Positions 1 to 5,760 of a stretch of 6,943 nt of DNA are shown here, in pieces. The first letter of the stretch is position 1, and each line of letters opens with the position of its first letter. Source of the stretch: Oligoflexia bacterium (GTDB taxonomy: Bacteria > Bdellovibrionota > UBA1018); assembly GCA_025352185.1 (NCBI GenBank), contig JANXTV010000050.1, positions 1 to 6,943 on the forward strand. The letters are read 5' to 3'. The notes under the pieces were generated by a model. The model was not told the DNA's origin. It saw nothing but the letters and a program-made list of their open reading frames with translations, and made no database searches. A program made the position numbers and the translations under genes.

Positions 1-28
1 CGTCGACCGGGCTCCGATCCCCGACGAT
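1..28. repeat. Left arm of a perfect 28-bp inverted repeat at the window edge
   Basis: The first 28 bases are the exact reverse complement of 122-149. Identity stops at base 29 apart from a chance three-base match after one mismatch. On the left the arm touches the window edge, so its true length is unknown. Read on the + strand from base 2 it encodes VDRAPIPDD, the same peptide that the - strand gene encodes across 122-149. It lies just beyond that gene's stop codon. It could be a genuine repeat, the tail of a paralogue, or a fold-back or assembly artefact. Confidence 0.85.
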
Positions 29-64
29 TCGAACGCGTCGAGTGGGTACGCCGAAGATCGCCAT

Positions 65-700
65 CTATTTATCCTCGCCGGAGGCCGGCTTAATCATGAG
101 TTGGGTCGGATTGGGTGTCGTATCGTCGGGGATCGGAGCCCGGTCGACGACGTGGGCTTTAGGTGGCGCCTTAATCATTCCCGTCGCCGTACCGTCGCCC
201 GAAATACCGCGAAAGAAGCGCTTCGCTTGATCAATTTTATTTTTCGGCTTTCGTTTCGGCACCGGCATTAAATGGAGTCCGAGTAGAATGAGCGCGAAAA
301 GCGGTAGCACCACCCACGTCGGATTTCGCGAGAACGTATAGGGATTAAAGAAATCGGCTTCCGATTTCGCGTCGCCGCCGAGATCCACCGCTTGGTCGGC
401 GGCAGGTGCGCCGGCTGCGGGAGCGGGCGCCGCGGAAGTTCCATCGAGTGAATCGAGCGAGTCGGCTGCGGGCGCACCGACGGCGGGTGCCCCGGCCGGT
501 GCCGCGACGCCAGTAGCGACGGGCGCGGGATCGTCGAGTGAAACTAAATCGTCGGCGGCCACGAAAGACGGAAATTCGACGGCGAGTGTGAGTGCGAAAA
601 TGCACGCCGCGCCCACGGTTAGAGAATCCCGAGGGGAGAGTGAGGTGCGGGGGAACTTCACTTCGTTGCGACGTTCATTCACGGTGGAGAATCTTTTCAT
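65..700 (-). CDS. Exported Ala/Pro-rich single-pass membrane protein, function unknown
   Basis: I do not recognise the family. With the ATG at 698-700 the product is 211 residues. Residues 1-27 are basic or polar, about 28-40 are hydrophobic, and a plausible signal-peptidase site follows FVAA near residue 49. An acidic, Ala/Pro/Gly-rich low-complexity stretch (about 50-115) contains two similar blocks beginning GAPAAD. A second hydrophobic helix (about 129-147, WVVLPLFALILLGLHLMPV) is followed by a strongly basic KRKPKNK, so the C-terminal 60 residues should be cytoplasmic. The expected form is a type I single-pass inner-membrane protein with a flexible periplasmic arm. The frame stays open upstream to 823, but that part overlaps the divergent gene at 761 and precedes the signal-like segment, so the later start is preferred. 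No clear Shine-Dalgarno precedes it, so the start is uncertain. FliO has a similar topology, but I see none of its sequence features. Confidence 0.75.
   Translation of the reverse strand: MKRFSTVNERRNEVKFPRTSLSPRDSLTVGAACIFALTLAVEFPSFVAADDLVSLDDPAPVATGVAAPAGAPAVGAPAADSLDSLDGTSAAPAPAAGAPAADQAVDLGGDAKSEADFFNPYTFSRNPTWVVLPLFALILLGLHLMPVPKRKPKNKIDQAKRFFRGISGDGTATGMIKAPPKAHVVDRAPIPDDTTPNPTQLMIKPASGEDK
122..149. repeat. Right arm of the 28-bp inverted repeat, inside a coding region
   Basis: This is the exact reverse complement of 1-28, with 93 bp between the arms. It lies within the cytoplasmic tail of the - strand gene and covers the codons for VDRAPIPDD (about residues 185-193). In the - strand mRNA the arms could pair into a 28-bp stem enclosing the stop codon at 65-67. 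No T-tract is visible, so it is not a standard terminator. Confidence 0.85.
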
Positions 701-701
701 T

Positions 702-732
702 TTGGAATTAAGGAGTCTGACACCATTATAAG
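702..732 (+). promoter_or_regulatory. Weak sigma70-like promoter candidate for the MshEN-domain gene
   Basis: In the 60-bp gap between divergent genes, TTGGAA (702-707) and TATAAG (727-732) resemble -35 and -10 boxes. The 19-bp spacer is longer than the usual 17, and only the -10 element is a good match. A promoter is expected here because the two genes diverge. No convincing counterpart for the - strand gene was found. Confidence 0.3.
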
Positions 733-760
733 GGAAAGAACCAACTAGGGAAGGTGACAA

Positions 761-1351
761 ATGTCTGGCGGCACACAACGAAAACGCATCGGCGAGTTCA
801 TGCAGGAGAAAGGCCTCATTCATGGGGACTGGATTCCTACCATTTTAGAGCACGCGAAAAAGACCGAGGTTCGATTCGGTGAAGCGGCGGTGGCCCTCGG
901 GTACGTTACGGAGAAGCAGCTTCGCCAGGTCCTCGTCCAGCCGTTTAAGAACCAGATCCTGTTCCACCTGACCCCGGCCTTTTTTCCCCAGGTCACGCAT
1001 GACCTACTCCCGATCGATGTGATCATCCGGGAGGGAGTTTTACCCCTTGGCTATAAAAGCGAGTTTCACTGGTTTCGGACGCGGAAGCGCCTGAACCTCG
1101 GTGTATTGAATCTAGAGAAGGGTTCGGGCGAAGCGTGGGTTCGGGCAAACGTGGATACTGTTAAGGCTTTCAAGACGTTCCAGATACTCCCCGAAGAGTT
1201 TCTGCAGACCCTTGAACTCTGTTACGGGGTTGATCGGAGAACGTTGCTCGATATGAGCGCGGATCAGATCGACGTAAACCTCGCGCTGTACCTACAGCTC
1301 GAGCGGCGGCAACGCCCCCGGATTAAACCAGAGGAAGCGCCGAAGAAATAA
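761..1351 (+). CDS. Stand-alone MshEN/T2SSE_N-domain protein, possible c-di-GMP sensor
   Basis: The 196-residue product matches the N-terminal domain of GspE/PilB/MshE secretion ATPases, but no ATPase domain follows. Two tandem motif copies are visible: RIGEFMQEKGLI starting at R9, and RFGEAAVALGYV starting at R38 and running to LVQ at 58-60. A conserved VLPLGY segment lies at 93-98, and the region to about residue 157 fits the rest of the domain. In MshE-type proteins the paired RLGxxLxxxG...Q motifs bind c-di-GMP. Here both arginines remain and the second motif keeps its Gln, but the first motif has Ala where Gln is usual, so binding is possible rather than assured. The last 40 residues are basic and Pro-rich. 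An AAGG-type ribosome site (about 747-756) precedes the ATG. The flavoprotein gene follows after 36 bp, suggesting co-transcription. It is probably a cytoplasmic regulatory protein. Confidence 0.8.
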   Translation: MSGGTQRKRIGEFMQEKGLIHGDWIPTILEHAKKTEVRFGEAAVALGYVTEKQLRQVLVQPFKNQILFHLTPAFFPQVTHDLLPIDVIIREGVLPLGYKSEFHWFRTRKRLNLGVLNLEKGSGEAWVRANVDTVKAFKTFQILPEEFLQTLELCYGVDRRTLLDMSADQIDVNLALYLQLERRQRPRIKPEEAPKK

Positions 1352-1387
1352 CGGCGAATCGGTGGGGCCTGCTTACGGGGTTAAGTA

Positions 1388-2134
1388 ATGGCACATCGGA
1401 TTTATCGCTGTCAGGTGAGGGACGTACGTTGGGTGGCCGGTACGACGGCGATCCTGAGTTTCGTTCCGCAGGCTCAATTCGATTACGAACCGGGGCAGTT
1501 TCTGAGCCTCCAGGTGCCGCATAAGGAAAATCCGAAGGATCTCCTCTGGCGTGCGTACTCGTTATCGTTGCCCGTCGAAATGGCGAAGAAGCACGGTTAC
1601 GAACTCTGCATCCGGAAAATGGATGGCGGACATGCCGGAACCTATCTGGAAACTTTGAAGCCCGGCGACTGGATCACGGTCCGCGCCTCCTACGGTGAAT
1701 TCACCCTGCGAACGGAACCGGGCCGCGGAGTCTGCTTTATCGGTACCGGTACGGGGATCGCGCCGCTGCGTTCGATCGCGCTCTCGAAAGAATTTGCGAA
1801 TAACGACCTCCTCTTTGGGATCGCGATCCTCGGTTTCCGTACCTACGAAGAAGTCCCGTACGCGGGCGACTTCGAACGCGTCGGCGTCGCGACGACCTAC
1901 GCGATTTCGGATACGAAAGAAAAACTCGATTTCCCTTTCTATAATGGCCGCGTGACCGACGTATTAAAGCGCCTGAAGTCCGACTTTCCGTGGAAGGAAA
2001 CGGATTTCTACATGTGCGGAAACGGCTTCATGATCCGGGACGTGATTCAGTTCCTGAAGACGTCCCACGGAGTCGAAGATAAAGCGATCATTGCGGAAGC
2101 GTTCGAAGCGGCCGCAAAACAGAAGGCAGCTTAG
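1388..2134 (+). CDS. Ferredoxin-NADP reductase-type FAD/NAD(P)-binding oxidoreductase
   Basis: This is a complete 248-residue cytoplasmic flavoprotein of the ferredoxin-NADP+ reductase family. The N-terminal FAD-binding beta-barrel shows RAYS at 55-58 (the RxYS flavin motif), CIRK...GGHAGTYL at about 74-87 and ASYGEF at 100-105. The nucleotide-binding domain shows GTGTGIAP at 119-126, GFRTYEEVPY at 149-158 and YMCGNGFM at 208-215, whose Cys-Gly is the usual site for hydride transfer from NAD(P)H. No 2Fe-2S ferredoxin cysteine cluster or globin domain is fused, so it should pass electrons between NAD(P)H and a separate acceptor such as ferredoxin or flavodoxin. The acceptor and the NADH/NADPH preference cannot be read from the sequence. 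The ribosome site is weak. It follows the MshEN-domain gene by 36 bp and is probably in the same operon. The protein could equally be annotated as an oxygenase reductase component. Confidence 0.88.
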   Translation: MAHRIYRCQVRDVRWVAGTTAILSFVPQAQFDYEPGQFLSLQVPHKENPKDLLWRAYSLSLPVEMAKKHGYELCIRKMDGGHAGTYLETLKPGDWITVRASYGEFTLRTEPGRGVCFIGTGTGIAPLRSIALSKEFANNDLLFGIAILGFRTYEEVPYAGDFERVGVATTYAISDTKEKLDFPFYNGRVTDVLKRLKSDFPWKETDFYMCGNGFMIRDVIQFLKTSHGVEDKAIIAEAFEAAAKQKAA

Positions 2135-2356
2135 AGTTCCGGGACGAGCATCACCGGTTACTCGAACAGGCGGCAGAAATTGCCGATCCGCGTGCCCCTC
2201 CCGGTAGGTAAAACAATTCCGTTTAGGGAACGTATCCTCTCACCGATCTATTTCTTGAAGGCACGAAGCTTCACTCGGTTCCGCAACCACAAATGCACCA
2301 CCGAGCGACTTCGATAGGCCCACGAGAGCAAACGAAAACGGAGAGGCTCCGCAACT

Positions 2357-2608
2357 ATGAGTAACCCCCTGGACGACCGCACTGATGATCGAAACGAATC
2401 GCCCGCCGAAACTGAAACGGATGCCGGAATTTCGGCATTCTTCGGAACGGCGAAGGAGGCCGTCGATCACTATACGCACTGCGTTCTTTGCGGAGCCAAC
2501 CTCCATTTCTCTCACCAGACCGATTTCAGCCGAAATCTCACGCAGGAGACGGCAAAATGTCCCGAATGCGGAATTCGCGTTCGTAGCGCGATGCACCGGC
2601 TCCAGTAA
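2357..2608 (+). CDS. Small zinc-ribbon-like protein, function unknown
   Basis: The product is 83 residues. The first 25 residues are acidic and polar, probably disordered. A compact region then carries two CxxC pairs: CVLC at 42-45 and CPEC at 68-71, separated by 22 residues rich in His, Phe and Asn. This spacing fits a zinc ribbon or treble-clef site holding one Zn2+. There is no signal peptide or membrane segment, so it should be cytoplasmic. Such small proteins often bind nucleic acid or a protein partner, but nothing visible says which. GGAGAGG at 2340-2346 lies 10 nt before the ATG as a reasonable ribosome site. The 222-bp gap upstream suggests its own promoter, though I see no clear boxes. 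A terminator-like hairpin begins 30 bp after the stop, so it may be monocistronic. Confidence 0.72.
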   Translation: MSNPLDDRTDDRNESPAETETDAGISAFFGTAKEAVDHYTHCVLCGANLHFSHQTDFSRNLTQETAKCPECGIRVRSAMHRLQ

Positions 2609-2638
2609 AATATTCTCTGTATCCAGGTTCTAGATTAG

Positions 2639-2670
2639 AAAAGGGTCATCATGAATGATGGCCCTTTTTC
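2639..2670 (+). terminator. Intrinsic-terminator-like hairpin, overlapping the next gene's start
   Basis: The left arm AAAAGGGTCATCAT (2639-2652) pairs with ATGATGGCCCTTTT (2655-2668) through one T·G wobble. The result is a long stem with a tight loop followed by a run of T to 2669. It lies 30 bp after the zinc-ribbon stop and should end that transcript. Its flanking A and T runs could let it work on both strands. The ATG at 2651 of the following ORF lies inside the hairpin and that ORF's best ribosome site (AAGGG, 2641-2645) forms part of the stem, so it might instead or also control translation. Confidence 0.8.
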
Positions 2671-3097
2671 TATTTCTGGCTGGGAACCGTTTCTCCCACC
2701 GAACGCGGTCCTGATGGCGAGGCGGGAAGATCCCACATCCAATCCCGATCTAGACGCCCCACCGGAAGCGTCGCGGGCGACTTCCCCGAATTCCGTCGCC
2801 TCGTTCGTTCGTTTTCTCTTCGAAGTTCCGGGACTGGAAAACCCTGTCGAACGCGAACTCTTCGAAAAAATTCTGGGCGCTCTAAATCTTTCCGCCGTTG
2901 ATTACCGAGTGGTGACGGATTCGGCGTCGGCGACCGCCGCGGGGGATACGCTCATTCGCTTTATCGCCTCCGACGGGGAGAACGTGGGATCCCGCGACGC
3001 CCACGCCGTTACGACTTATTCTCTCGCGGCAATGCTGCGAAATCCTGGACTCAAGAAAGCGGTCTGGGAGCACCTGAAGTCGGCCCTGAAAAAATAA
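2651..3097 (+). CDS. Degenerate uracil-DNA-glycosylase-like protein lacking catalytic parts
   Basis: From the ATG at 2651 the product is 148 residues; from the ATG at 2714 it is 127. Residues 1-50 are polar and low in complexity. The segment ELFEKILGALNL (about 72-83) recalls the helix after the first motif of family 4 uracil-DNA glycosylases. The C-terminal segment with TTYSLAAMLRNP and KKAVWEHLK recalls their TYHPxxLLRNP...K..VWEDLK ending. The His-Pro of that motif is replaced by Ser-Leu, the N-terminal GEAPG-type motif is absent, and there are no cysteines for a 4Fe-4S cluster. Glycosylase activity is therefore unlikely. It may be a DNA-binding or polymerase-associated relative, or a decayed gene. 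The 2651 start has an AAGGG ribosome site but sits in a hairpin; the 2714 start has no good ribosome site. The frame is intact and codon use looks coding. The fold assignment is inferred from motifs alone. Confidence 0.62.
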   Translation: MNDGPFSISGWEPFLPPNAVLMARREDPTSNPDLDAPPEASRATSPNSVASFVRFLFEVPGLENPVERELFEKILGALNLSAVDYRVVTDSASATAAGDTLIRFIASDGENVGSRDAHAVTTYSLAAMLRNPGLKKAVWEHLKSALKK

Positions 3098-3138
3098 TTT
3101 AGCCTTTTAATTTTAGTTAACCGAAAGCGAGTCCGTTT

Positions 3139-3900
3139 ATGTTCGAAATTTTCTCCGGTGGTTTTATCTTCTTAGCGTTCATCGTCGGGATGTTTCTATT
3201 CATGAGCCTGAAAGTTCTGAACGAATATGAGCGGGGCGTTGTTTTCCGCCTCGGACGCGTGATTGGTGCGAAGGGACCCGGGCTCATTATCCTCATCCCC
3301 ATCATCGATAAAATGGAACGGGTTGATTTACGGACCGTCACCCTCGACGTGCCTCCGCAGGACGTCATCTGTAAGGATAACGTTACGATCAAGGTAAACG
3401 CGGTGGTTTATTTCCGCGTCGTGGATCCGAATCGATCGGTGATTGAAGTCGAAAATTACCTACTCGCGACCTCGAAGCTCGCCCAGACGACCCTCCGGTC
3501 CGTCCTCGGACAGGTCGAACTCGACGAACTCCTTTCGTCTCGGGATACCATTAATCATAAGCTCCAAAACATCCTCGCCGCGCAAACCGAAGCGTGGGGA
3601 GTGAACGTGATTAACGTCGAAGTGAAGCAGATCGATCTTCCGGTCGAAATGCAACGGGCAATGGCCCGTCAGGCGGAAGCCGAGCGGGAACGTCGCGCAA
3701 AAATTATCGCGGCCGAAGGGGAGCTTCAGGCTTCCCAAAAGCTAGCGGAAGCGGCGATCGTGATGGAAAAAAGCCCGGTGACGATGCAACTCCGCTATCT
3801 TCAGACGATCCGAGAAATGTCCTCTGAAAAAACGACCCATACGATTGTCCCCCTCCCGATGGATTTGCTCGGCGGACTCTTTAACCTCACCCGGAAGTAA
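3139..3900 (+). CDS. Slipin (stomatin-like SPFH/Band 7 membrane protein)
   Basis: This 253-residue protein is a full-length bacterial slipin. It has an N-terminal membrane helix (about 8-26), the family signature NEYERGVVFRLGR at 28-40, and the SPFH/Band 7 core to about residue 170, including RTVTLDVPPQDVICKDNV (65-82). A charged coiled-coil stretch with RQAEAERERRAKIIAAEGE lies at about 177-195. Members oligomerise into rings or cages on the inner membrane and organise membrane microdomains or scaffold proteases and other enzymes. The ribosome site is weak. A 41-bp AT-rich gap separates it from the preceding gene, with no terminator seen. The usual partner gene, an NfeD-type protein, is not next door. 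Instead an S12 serine hydrolase begins one base after the stop, suggesting translational coupling and a functional link. Identification as an SPFH protein is secure; the role in this cell is not. Confidence 0.92.
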   Translation: MFEIFSGGFIFLAFIVGMFLFMSLKVLNEYERGVVFRLGRVIGAKGPGLIILIPIIDKMERVDLRTVTLDVPPQDVICKDNVTIKVNAVVYFRVVDPNRSVIEVENYLLATSKLAQTTLRSVLGQVELDELLSSRDTINHKLQNILAAQTEAWGVNVINVEVKQIDLPVEMQRAMARQAEAERERRAKIIAAEGELQASQKLAEAAIVMEKSPVTMQLRYLQTIREMSSEKTTHTIVPLPMDLLGGLFNLTRK

Positions 3901-3901
3901 C

Positions 3902-5083
3902 GTGTTTTCCGGATTTTTTTCGAAGCGTGACGCCCGCGCGGCTTGGCTCGCGGTGGCGGTCACGTTCCCCGGGGTAAATTGGGAAACGATCGACGCCTCG
4001 ACGGCCGGGTGGGATCATTCCGCGCTCCGGACGGTCGAACGATTCACGTTCGGCGAAAGCGAAACGGGTGCCGCGAAGCCCTCGTCCGAGTTCCCGTACC
4101 GGACGGATGCCCTCCTCATCGTAACGGGGGGGCGAATCGTCTTCGAACGCTACGCCCGCGATACGACGGCGGTGACTCGGCATTTCGGATGGTCGGTCGC
4201 GAAGAGCGTGACGATGGGAATTCTCGGTACGGCGGTAAAGGAAAAAATCGTTTCGCTCGAAGACTCGGTTTCGAAGTGGATTCCAGAATTAAAAGGGACC
4301 GACTGGGACTCCGTAAAACTCGTCCACCTTCTCTCCATGTCCTCCGGTCGAAAGTGGAACGAGGGGTACGAGGGTTCGCCCTTCACCTCGAATGTCGTCG
4401 CGGCTCTATACCGCGACTCACCGAGTGCGGACTACGCGAAGTACGCGCTCACGGTTGGGCGGAAACTCGCCGAACCGGGTGCTCGCTTGAACTACGCCAG
4501 TGCCGATACGAATATCCTCATGCTTTGCTTAAAACGTGCGCTCGGTTCGAAGTACGAGACGTACCCTTGGGATAAGTTTTTTTATCCGGTCGGGATGACC
4601 TCCGCCGTACTCGAACGAGACCTCGCGGGAACGTTTATCGGATCTTCCTACTTTCATGCGACCGCTCGGGACTTTGCGCGACTCGGCCACCTGTTCCTAA
4701 ATCACGGAATGTGGAACGGCGCCGAGGTGATTCCCTCCGAGTTTGCTCGGCTGGCGAACGAAATTTCCCCCGCCCATCCAAAAAAAGGCGAGTACCACAC
4801 GACCCAGGACGTTTATGGGCACGGATGGTGGCTGAATCGGTCGATTCCGGAAGCGGGGATTCCGAGCGCAGCCCCGGCGGTACCGGAAGATTCCTACATG
4901 GCCCAGGGACATTACGGTCAAATCGTTTTTGTCATACCGGCGTGGGATACGGTCGTCGTTCGCCTCGGAAGTGATCCGGGTGATAAAAAGTTCGATTTCG
5001 CGAAGCTCGGAACGCTCCTCTCCGCGGCTCGCGTGGGGATGGCGCCTAAAAAATCCCCGGGTGCGGTGGAGCCGAAAAAATGA
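3902..5083 (+). CDS. Serine hydrolase, family S12 (class C beta-lactamase fold)
   Basis: From the GTG at 3902 the product is 393 residues. GGAAG at 3893-3897 serves as ribosome site. A frame extension to an ATG at 3845 would run inside the slipin gene and is rejected, and the next in-frame Met lies past the catalytic Ser. The S12 motifs are all present: S98-V-A-K101 (nucleophile and general base), Y198-A-S as the second motif, and G336-H-Y-G-Q as the KTG-equivalent. The pattern around them, including LLSMSSG, ATARDFARLGHLFLNHG and VFVIPAWDTVVVRLG, matches the NylB/6-aminohexanoate-dimer hydrolase and esterase-like branch rather than a true beta-lactamase. The substrate is unknown; amides, esters or cell-wall peptides are all possible. 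The N-terminus has a basic stretch and a short hydrophobic segment, so export is possible but unclear. It starts one base after the slipin stop and overlaps the next gene by ATGA. Confidence 0.9.
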   Translation: MFSGFFSKRDARAAWLAVAVTFPGVNWETIDASTAGWDHSALRTVERFTFGESETGAAKPSSEFPYRTDALLIVTGGRIVFERYARDTTAVTRHFGWSVAKSVTMGILGTAVKEKIVSLEDSVSKWIPELKGTDWDSVKLVHLLSMSSGRKWNEGYEGSPFTSNVVAALYRDSPSADYAKYALTVGRKLAEPGARLNYASADTNILMLCLKRALGSKYETYPWDKFFYPVGMTSAVLERDLAGTFIGSSYFHATARDFARLGHLFLNHGMWNGAEVIPSEFARLANEISPAHPKKGEYHTTQDVYGHGWWLNRSIPEAGIPSAAPAVPEDSYMAQGHYGQIVFVIPAWDTVVVRLGSDPGDKKFDFAKLGTLLSAARVGMAPKKSPGAVEPKK

Positions 5084-5412
5084 AAATGAATCGTCGGCGT
5101 TCGCGACTTAAAACAGGTTTCATCGTGATTTTTTTGATCGTCGGAAACGCTTGGCTCGTCACGCGGTGGATCTGGCCGAGTTCGGTGACGGACGTGCCCG
5201 AGGTACTCGCTAATCTCTACGCGAAAGAGTTCTGTACGTGCCATTTCGTCGGGGGGTATTCGCCCGAACGATGCCTCGAAAATCACGAGGTCCTTTATCC
5301 CCCTTCGAGCGTCGAATGGAATGAAAAAGACCGCGCCGTCGTCGTACGGGTCCTTTGGTGGACGAGCGCGGCGCGTGCCGTTTCCGAGCGCTACGGGTGT
5401 GCGCGAATTTAG
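5080..5412 (+). CDS. Small membrane-anchored Cys-containing protein, likely hydrolase partner
   Basis: The product is 110 residues. The ATG overlaps the hydrolase stop (ATGA); a second ATG at 5086 is also possible. A basic N-terminus (RRRSRLK) and one hydrophobic helix (about 12-28) suggest a membrane anchor with the rest outside the cytoplasm. The external part has C52 and C54 (FCTCHFV), C65 and C107 (YGCAR), enough for disulphides. The pattern of C..xFVGGxSPE near the start, a valine-rich strand (RAVVVRVLWW) and SERYGCARI at the end resembles, from memory, a domain found N-terminal to S12 hydrolases in other Proteobacteria. Here it is a separate gene downstream of the hydrolase. I infer that the two products associate at the membrane. 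No database match was available to test this. The stop lies 4 bp from the end of the convergent gene. Confidence 0.75.
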   Translation: MKMNRRRSRLKTGFIVIFLIVGNAWLVTRWIWPSSVTDVPEVLANLYAKEFCTCHFVGGYSPERCLENHEVLYPPSSVEWNEKDRAVVVRVLWWTSAARAVSERYGCARI

Positions 5413-5416
5413 ATTA

Positions 5417-5638
5417 TTACTTTCGGTTTTTCGGCGTGGCGGTGGCCGGCTCCGACGCGGGCATGCGGTTCGGCTCCGGAGTACGCCCGGCCTTCATTTC
5501 CGCGATTTCCTCGCGGGAAGTGGTCTGGTTTTGGAAGAGGAGGAAACCGAAAACCAGCGCGGTGAGAAAGACCGATAACTTAATGGCTTTAAACAGTTCG
5601 ATTTTAAATTCACGCGTAAAACTCTTTGAAGACTTCAT
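5417..5638 (-). CDS. Small single-pass membrane protein, function unknown
   Basis: The 73-residue product has a basic N-terminal segment (residues 1-20, SSKSFTREFKIELFKAIK), one hydrophobic helix (about 20-35, KLSVFLTALVFGFLLF), and a polar, Pro/Thr/Ala-rich tail ending KNRK. The charge pattern suggests the N-terminus is inside and the tail outside, or an uncleaved signal anchor. I do not recognise a family. AGGGG on the - strand (5646-5650) lies 7 nt before the ATG and is one of the clearest ribosome sites in the window, which supports the gene despite its size. It converges on the small + strand membrane protein with only a 4-bp gap and no visible terminator between them. It diverges from the SpoIID-type gene across 122 bp. 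Confidence 0.65.
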   Translation of the reverse strand: MKSSKSFTREFKIELFKAIKLSVFLTALVFGFLLFQNQTTSREEIAEMKAGRTPEPNRMPASEPATATPKNRK

Positions 5639-5686
5639 GATGTTTCCCCTAAATGACTTTCCCAGAGTAGCGATTTTCCTTTCGTA

Positions 5687-5715
5687 AGGCGATGCGAGCT
5701 TTTTGCCGGTGTCAA
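5687..5715 (-). promoter_or_regulatory. Possible promoter of the small - strand membrane gene
   Basis: A perfect TTGACA -35 box lies on the - strand at 5710-5715 in the divergent intergenic region. The hexamer at the usual 17-bp spacing (5687-5692, TCGCCT on the - strand) is a poor -10 box. The element is therefore only a candidate, or it depends on another sigma factor or an activator. Confidence 0.22.
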
Positions 5716-5760
5716 AAATTCTCCGGGTGTGTGCGTGCGCCGTTCCGCTAGACTTAAAGG

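Noticed and set aside
701..823. N-terminal extension of the - strand membrane protein to a start at 823.
   Set aside because: It would overlap the first 63 bases of the divergent MshEN-domain gene and put 41 residues before the signal-like segment.
2083..2211. A coding-looking + strand frame past the reductase stop (reading EFRDEHHRLLEQAAEIADPR and ending at 2209-2211).
   Set aside because: It has no ATG, GTG or TTG start. Joining it to the reductase needs a -1 frameshift, and no standard slippery heptamer is visible. The reductase already ends normally. A sequencing indel or gene relic is possible but unsupported.
2275..2305. CTCGGT...ACCGAG inverted repeat in the gap before the zinc-ribbon gene.
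   Set aside because: The 6-bp stem around a loop of about 19 bases, with no T-run, is within chance. I could not support an operator or riboswitch here.
2240..2596. A - strand open frame of 118 codons with a GTG start and a GGAG-like ribosome site.
   Set aside because: Most of it is antisense to the zinc-ribbon gene, whose two CxxC pairs and ribosome site are more convincing. The product has no recognisable motif.
3845..3901. N-terminal extension of the S12 hydrolase to an ATG at 3845.
   Set aside because: It lies entirely inside the slipin gene in another frame and does not look like hydrolase sequence. The GTG at 3902 with GGAAG upstream explains the start.
3943..4575. Long Arg-rich + strand open frame within the hydrolase gene.
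   Set aside because: It is a frame shadow produced by the G+C-rich codons of the hydrolase, which carries all three S12 motifs.
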